A stretch of DNA of 28,160 nucleotides. It comes from CANJDH01 sp964443245. GTDB lineage: Bacteria; Pseudomonadota; Gammaproteobacteria; Burkholderiales; JAEUOS01. Shown here piece after piece: positions 24,822 through 28,160 of the stretch. Positions within the stretch are counted from its first letter, which is position 1; every line of letters begins with the position of its first letter. The stretch lies in assembly GCA_964443245.1 (NCBI GenBank), contig CAYUEG010000038.1, positions 1 through 28,160 of the forward strand. Direction: 5' to 3'. A program made the translations under genes and the position numbers. The notes below the pieces were generated by a model, which was given only the letters and a program-made list of their open reading frames with translations, did no database searches and had not been told where the DNA came from.

Positions 24822-25526
24822 TCAGCGGATCTCGTCGAACAAGCCCCGTTCCCGCGCACGCAGGGCCGCCTGGGTACGGTTGACCACGTCCAGTGCCTTG
24901 AAAATGGCGGTGACATGCCCCTTGACGGTCTTTTCGGCCAGCGCCAGTTCCTGGGCGATGAACTTGTTGCTCTTGCCAGCGCAGATCAGGCGCAGCACGT
25001 CAATCTGCCGTCCACTCAAGGCTTGATCGCCAGCCTGCCCGCGTTCACTCGGTGGCGGCATCGGAGTCGCGCCGAGCGCCGCCGGAAGGTAGATCTCGCC
25101 GGCAAGCACGCGCCGGATCGCCGGCAACAGTTTGGCGGGTGGAGTCGATTTCGGAATGAATCCGAGCGCCCCGGCAGCCAGTGCCCGGCGCATGTCCTGC
25201 TCGCGTTCACTGCCGGATACCACTGCCAGCGGTACGCCAGGGCAGCGGCCGCGCAGCCGTGCCAGGAGATCAAATCCGTCCGCGTCGGGCAGGCCCAGGT
25301 CCAGCAGCACCAGGTCGAGATCCGGGTGCAGCACTGCTGTCTGCAGCGCCGCCGCCCCGCTGTGCGCGATCAGGGTTTCCACTTTGGCGCCAAGGCCGCG
25401 CAGCAGGTCGGCCAGCGCCACCGACATCATCGGGTGATCATCCACCACCAAAATTTTGAGGGGCATGGGCGAGTGCGGCGCAAGTGGCAGCAGTGGTTCA
25501 GGCAGCGGCTCGGCATCATACGGCAT
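24822..25526 (-). CDS. NarL/FixJ-type response regulator with LuxR DNA-binding domain
   Basis: A 234-residue response regulator. The receiver has Asp29/30, phospho-acceptor Asp76 (VLLDLGLPD), Ser104 and Lys126. The LuxR-type helix-turn-helix is about 168-228 (LSGRQIDVLRLICAGKSNKFIAQELALAEKTVKGHVTAIFKAL). A start at 25466 (MPLKILVVDDHP) is equally plausible, since the first 20 residues are Pro-rich and neither start has a clear ribosome site. It converges with the hybrid kinase, with 32 bases between stops, and is divergent from the secretin gene. It is a natural partner for the kinase and a candidate regulator of the secretin operon. Confidence 0.93.
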   Translation of the reverse strand: MPYDAEPLPEPLLPLAPHSPMPLKILVVDDHPMMSVALADLLRGLGAKVETLIAHSGAAALQTAVLHPDLDLVLLDLGLPDADGFDLLARLRGRCPGVPLAVVSGSEREQDMRRALAAGALGFIPKSTPPAKLLPAIRRVLAGEIYLPAALGATPMPPPSERGQAGDQALSGRQIDVLRLICAGKSNKFIAQELALAEKTVKGHVTAIFKALDVVNRTQAALRARERGLFDEIR

Positions 25527-25623
25527 GACGTGTCTGGATCGGGCAGCAAAGAGGGCGACGTTAGCAGCGGCGCCCTGCGAAAAACCGCGGCCAGACCAAA
25601 GTCCCGGTTGCAGGGCCGGGGGC

Positions 25624-25645
25624 GGGCAAGACTTTAGTCTTGCCC
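25624..25645. promoter_or_regulatory. Inverted repeat, candidate regulator site upstream of the secretin gene
   Basis: Two 10-base arms (GGGCAAGACT and AGTCTTGCCC) are perfectly complementary around a TT centre, in the divergent region between the response regulator and secretin genes. A TATCAT at 25671-25676 could be a -10 box with no -35, which would place the repeat about 48 bases upstream of the start of transcription, a common activator position for NarL-type regulators. It could instead be a hairpin. Confidence 0.5.
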
Positions 25646-25746
25646 ATGCGCCTCAGGGACACCATTTCGCTATCATCGACGACCGCATCAGGGTTCCGCC
25701 CCTGCAAACAAACAAATGCCGCCCGCTCGGCTTTCCTGGGATTGTC

Positions 25747-27738
25747 ATGTCAAAACGCACCATTGCTTCGATCACCTGTATCGCCTTTCTCACCACCGGC
25801 TGCGCCGGTCTGCCGACATTCCCGCTCTCGTTCCAGGGCGCTGCCGGTACCGCGGGCGAATCCGGCGCACCCCGTGAGCCGCGTCCGGACTACGCGGCAG
25901 AGCTCAAGTCCAACGGCCGCATTCCCCTCAGGATCGGTGCCCCCATTCCTGCGGGCAAGGTCAAGACGGACGTGCAGGCCCTCGCCGCCGAAGGCATGGC
26001 GGCCCTGCGCGAAGGACGGCTCGAGACCGCCTCGCAACTGTTCAATACCGCGCTGCGCCTGGACCTGGGCAACTCCAGCCTGCAGTTCATGAATGCGCTC
26101 ACCTATCACCTGATGGCGCTGAACGGGGATGCACAGAAGTTCTCCCTGGCGGAACAAGGTTATGAACTGGCCTACAAGTTCGATCCCACCAGCGTGCTGT
26201 CCCTCTACTATCAGGGCTTGGCCTACATGGACCAGCGCAAGTTTGACGAAGCAAAAGGAGCCTTCGCGGCGGCCGCCGTCATGGAAGACGGTGATGCGGA
26301 GATCCTGTATGACCTGGCACGGGCCGCCTATTCCGCAGGCGACGCACGCACTGCCAAGGCCGCACTGCAAAAGCTTGCGGCGCTCAACCAGACCCAGGTC
26401 GATCAAGGCAAGATCCTGCGCGCCTCGATCATGACGCATGCCGCGCTGGGCAACATGGCGGCGGCCAAGAAACTGCTCGCCACCTTCAGTGCCCGCCCGG
26501 AGACAGCCGAGGACAGCGCCTATCTGGCACGCCGTGTCAACACCTGGGAGCGCATTTATGCGGCGGCACCGGCGGGCGCCGGAGCCCTGCTCGACGCGCC
26601 CGCCAATCTGGGCGGGCAGCGCACTGAAGGCGTTCAGCTGGCACAGGTACTGCCCCGCGCAACACCCGGCGCCGTCCCGGTGATCCCGGGCGCCACACCC
26701 GCCGCGGGCAACGCTGCCGGCGGCGCCCGCCCGGGGGGAAGCGGCGCACAGGCCAACAATGAAATGACGGTGGTGGACGTCGTCATCGTCGGCACGCAGG
26801 AAGACGTGAGCGAAAACCAGGGCATGAACCTGCTCTCCGGCCTGCAACTGCAGTTCGGCGACCCGGTGGCGCGCACCCCCGGATTCAGCGTCGCCGGTAG
26901 CCGGGTGACCGACAGCGTGGGCGGCGCCAGCACCAACACCCGCACGGTCACCCGTCTGATCTCGATCCCGGCGGTCACGTATTCGCTCAACATTTTCAAT
27001 TCGCTGTACGGACGCAACGAGATCCTTGCGCGTCCCTCGCTGGTCGCGCTGGCGAACGAGCGCTCCGAATTTTTTGCCGGCACCGATGTGGTGGGCGCCG
27101 CCGTATCGGGCGGTGCCGGGGCCCCGGTATCGATCAACAAGCAGATCGGCGTCAAGCTGTCGATCGTGCCGGAGTTTCTGCCCGAAGACCGCATCAAGCT
27201 CAAGGTCGAGGCCGAGCGGACCTTCATCACGGCACCGAGCCGCTCGGTGGTGTTCGATTTCCGCCTCGACACCTCAAAGACGACGGTGAACTCGAACGTC
27301 GTGATGCGCTTCGGTGAAACCCTGGTGCTGGGCGGGCTGACCGAGAAGGACAACCAGTCCACGCGCGATGCCACTCCGCTCCTGGGTGACATTCCAATCA
27401 TCCAGTACCTGTTTGCGCGCAAAGCCTCCACGGAAGTACGGAAATCGGTGTTGATCCTGATCACCCCGCGCCGCGCCCAGTTCACCAACCAGGGCGCAGC
27501 CGAGCGCGGCCGCACGGAATCGGCCCTGTCCGACTTCGAAAAATCGCTCAGCACCTTCGAAGAACGCAATCGCAACTGGTTTGCCCCGAAATCCACCCTG
27601 GCCGAATCGATCGCCTCGGTGGAAGGCAACCGCCTGTTCCAGGAGTTCAAGACTGGCGACTTTGCGCTCGAACGCTGGAATGCCCGCGATACCCACGAGA
27701 AGCGCTTGGGCGCCATTCGCAATTTCCTGTTCTTCTAG
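25747..27738 (+). CDS. Lipoprotein with TPR repeats and secretin domain
   Basis: A 663-residue outer-membrane protein. It opens with a lipoprotein signal (CIAFLTTGC, acylated Cys19), which fixes the start at 25747; the longer frame to 25456 is rejected. Residues about 75-270 form TPR-like helix pairs (EGMAALREGRLETASQLFNTAL, YYQGLAYMDQRKFDEAKGAF). An Ala/Pro/Gly-rich linker follows at 271-340. The C-terminal secretin domain spans about 400-578, with NEILARPSLVALAN and the signature TPLLGDIPIIQYLFARK, then VLILITPR. Secretins form large outer-membrane pores for type II, type IV pilus or phage export. This one lacks recognisable N1-N3 domains and carries TPRs instead. No ATPase or pseudopilin gene is visible nearby. 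It is followed by an exported repeat protein 30 bases later. Confidence 0.9.
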   Translation: MSKRTIASITCIAFLTTGCAGLPTFPLSFQGAAGTAGESGAPREPRPDYAAELKSNGRIPLRIGAPIPAGKVKTDVQALAAEGMAALREGRLETASQLFNTALRLDLGNSSLQFMNALTYHLMALNGDAQKFSLAEQGYELAYKFDPTSVLSLYYQGLAYMDQRKFDEAKGAFAAAAVMEDGDAEILYDLARAAYSAGDARTAKAALQKLAALNQTQVDQGKILRASIMTHAALGNMAAAKKLLATFSARPETAEDSAYLARRVNTWERIYAAAPAGAGALLDAPANLGGQRTEGVQLAQVLPRATPGAVPVIPGATPAAGNAAGGARPGGSGAQANNEMTVVDVVIVGTQEDVSENQGMNLLSGLQLQFGDPVARTPGFSVAGSRVTDSVGGASTNTRTVTRLISIPAVTYSLNIFNSLYGRNEILARPSLVALANERSEFFAGTDVVGAAVSGGAGAPVSINKQIGVKLSIVPEFLPEDRIKLKVEAERTFITAPSRSVVFDFRLDTSKTTVNSNVVMRFGETLVLGGLTEKDNQSTRDATPLLGDIPIIQYLFARKASTEVRKSVLILITPRRAQFTNQGAAERGRTESALSDFEKSLSTFEERNRNWFAPKSTLAESIASVEGNRLFQEFKTGDFALERWNARDTHEKRLGAIRNFLFF

Positions 27739-27768
27739 CCGCCCGCTCCGGTCGGCAAGGGGAAGCCC

Positions 27769-28160
27769 GTGACGCACATACTGGCGCAGTGGCGCATGCT
27801 GCTTGCCGCGCTGGCCCTGGCATGCCTCACGCCGCCCGGGCCCCGCGCCCAACTGGCTCCTGACGCCTGGCGCGAGGTCGCTCCGCCGGCAGGCAACGCC
27901 CGACTGGTGGCTGCGGGCCCCCGTGCCCTTGTCGGCGCGATTGACCGCAGCGGCACGGTATACCGACGGGATGCCATCTCGGGTGGCTGGCAGTCCGTCG
28001 GCAGCGGCATGGTGCGGCTGACCATCGATGCAGCCGGCAACTTCTGGGCCATTGACAGCCAGGGCGTCCTGCAACGCCTGGACGGATCGACCTGGCGTGC
28101 CGTGGGGGCCGGCGCAGTGGCGCTGGCTGCGTCCCCGACGGGAAGCATTGTGGTGGCCAC
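27769..28160 (+). CDS. Exported beta-propeller/tectonin-like repeat protein, partial at window end
   Basis: An open frame from GTG 27769 runs off the window without a stop (130 codons seen). AAGGGGAAG lies just before the GTG; ATG 27796 is an in-frame alternative. A signal peptide follows (MLLAALALACLTPPGPRAQ). The mature part shows repeated units of the kind GAIDRSGTVYRRD, WQSVGSG, LTIDAAGNFWAIDSQGVLQRLDGSTWRAVGAG, with Trp-x-x-Val and Asp-x-x-Gly turns spaced about 40 residues apart, as in tectonin or propeller repeats. It starts 30 bases after the secretin gene, so it probably forms an operon with it and may be exported by, or form part of, that pore. The real length and any further domains are unknown. 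Confidence 0.72.
   Translation, partial: MTHILAQWRMLLAALALACLTPPGPRAQLAPDAWREVAPPAGNARLVAAGPRALVGAIDRSGTVYRRDAISGGWQSVGSGMVRLTIDAAGNFWAIDSQGVLQRLDGSTWRAVGAGAVALAASPTGSIVVA

Overview
The window looks like part of a high-GC Betaproteobacterium chromosome (Burkholderiales or Rhodocyclales type). This rests on the GC-rich codon use, acyl-CoA dehydrogenase and thiolase gene style, an isovaleryl-CoA dehydrogenase promoter with a LiuR-like palindrome, and a short REP-like palindrome. The genus cannot be told from sequence alone. A 100-N gap flanked by an identical 55-base sequence shows that this is a short-read draft assembly.

Layout. (1) 66-3432, plus strand: an orphan large subunit of a molybdenum hydroxylase, then an exported protein with a methyltransferase fold that is interrupted by the assembly gap. 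(2) 3483-3592: a 110-bp IS5-type miniature element with CTAG target duplications; one duplication contains the stop codon of the next gene. (3) 3593-5567, minus: a transglutaminase-like protein and a cytochrome P450. A NUDIX CoA-pyrophosphatase-like gene diverges from them (5704-6330). (4) 6327-8140, minus: a TetR regulator and a long-chain-type acyl-CoA dehydrogenase behind their own autoregulatory-looking promoter. (5) 8262-16577, minus: a ten-gene acyl-CoA operon: isovaleryl-CoA dehydrogenase, hot-dog thioesterase, beta-carbonic anhydrase, MaoC hydratase, thiolase, SDR, second thiolase, short-chain acyl-CoA dehydrogenase, HCCA-isomerase-like protein and a small lipoprotein. It starts at a promoter overlapped by a perfect 28-bp palindrome.

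(6) 16819-22240, minus: a type I secretion locus of tolC-like, hlyD-like and C39-peptidase ABC exporter genes, followed by a 79-residue Gly/Ser/Arg-rich peptide with a double-glycine leader, its own promoter and its own terminator. This is the best candidate for an undescribed system: a dedicated exporter with a four-cysteine cargo peptide of unknown activity. (7) 22327-22779, minus: a PaaI-type thioesterase whose promoter repeats the operator and both hexamers of the isovaleryl-CoA dehydrogenase promoter. It sits directly upstream of the secretion genes. (8) 22861-25526: a hybrid histidine kinase and a NarL/LuxR-type response regulator, converging. (9) 25747-28160, plus: a lipoprotein with TPR and secretin domains, then a partial exported repeat protein that runs off the window, behind a candidate regulator palindrome.

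How the parts fit. The central genes supply dehydrogenation, hydration, oxidation and thiolysis of short or branched acyl-CoAs, plus CoA-ester release and CO2/bicarbonate exchange for a carboxylase not seen here. The right third is about secretion and signalling. There is no stretch over 300 bases without a gene: the longest intergenic segments are 17059-17288 (peptide promoter), 25527-25746 (divergent regulator/secretin region) and 3433-3592 (miniature element). No tRNA, rRNA, CRISPR array or intact transposase gene was seen.
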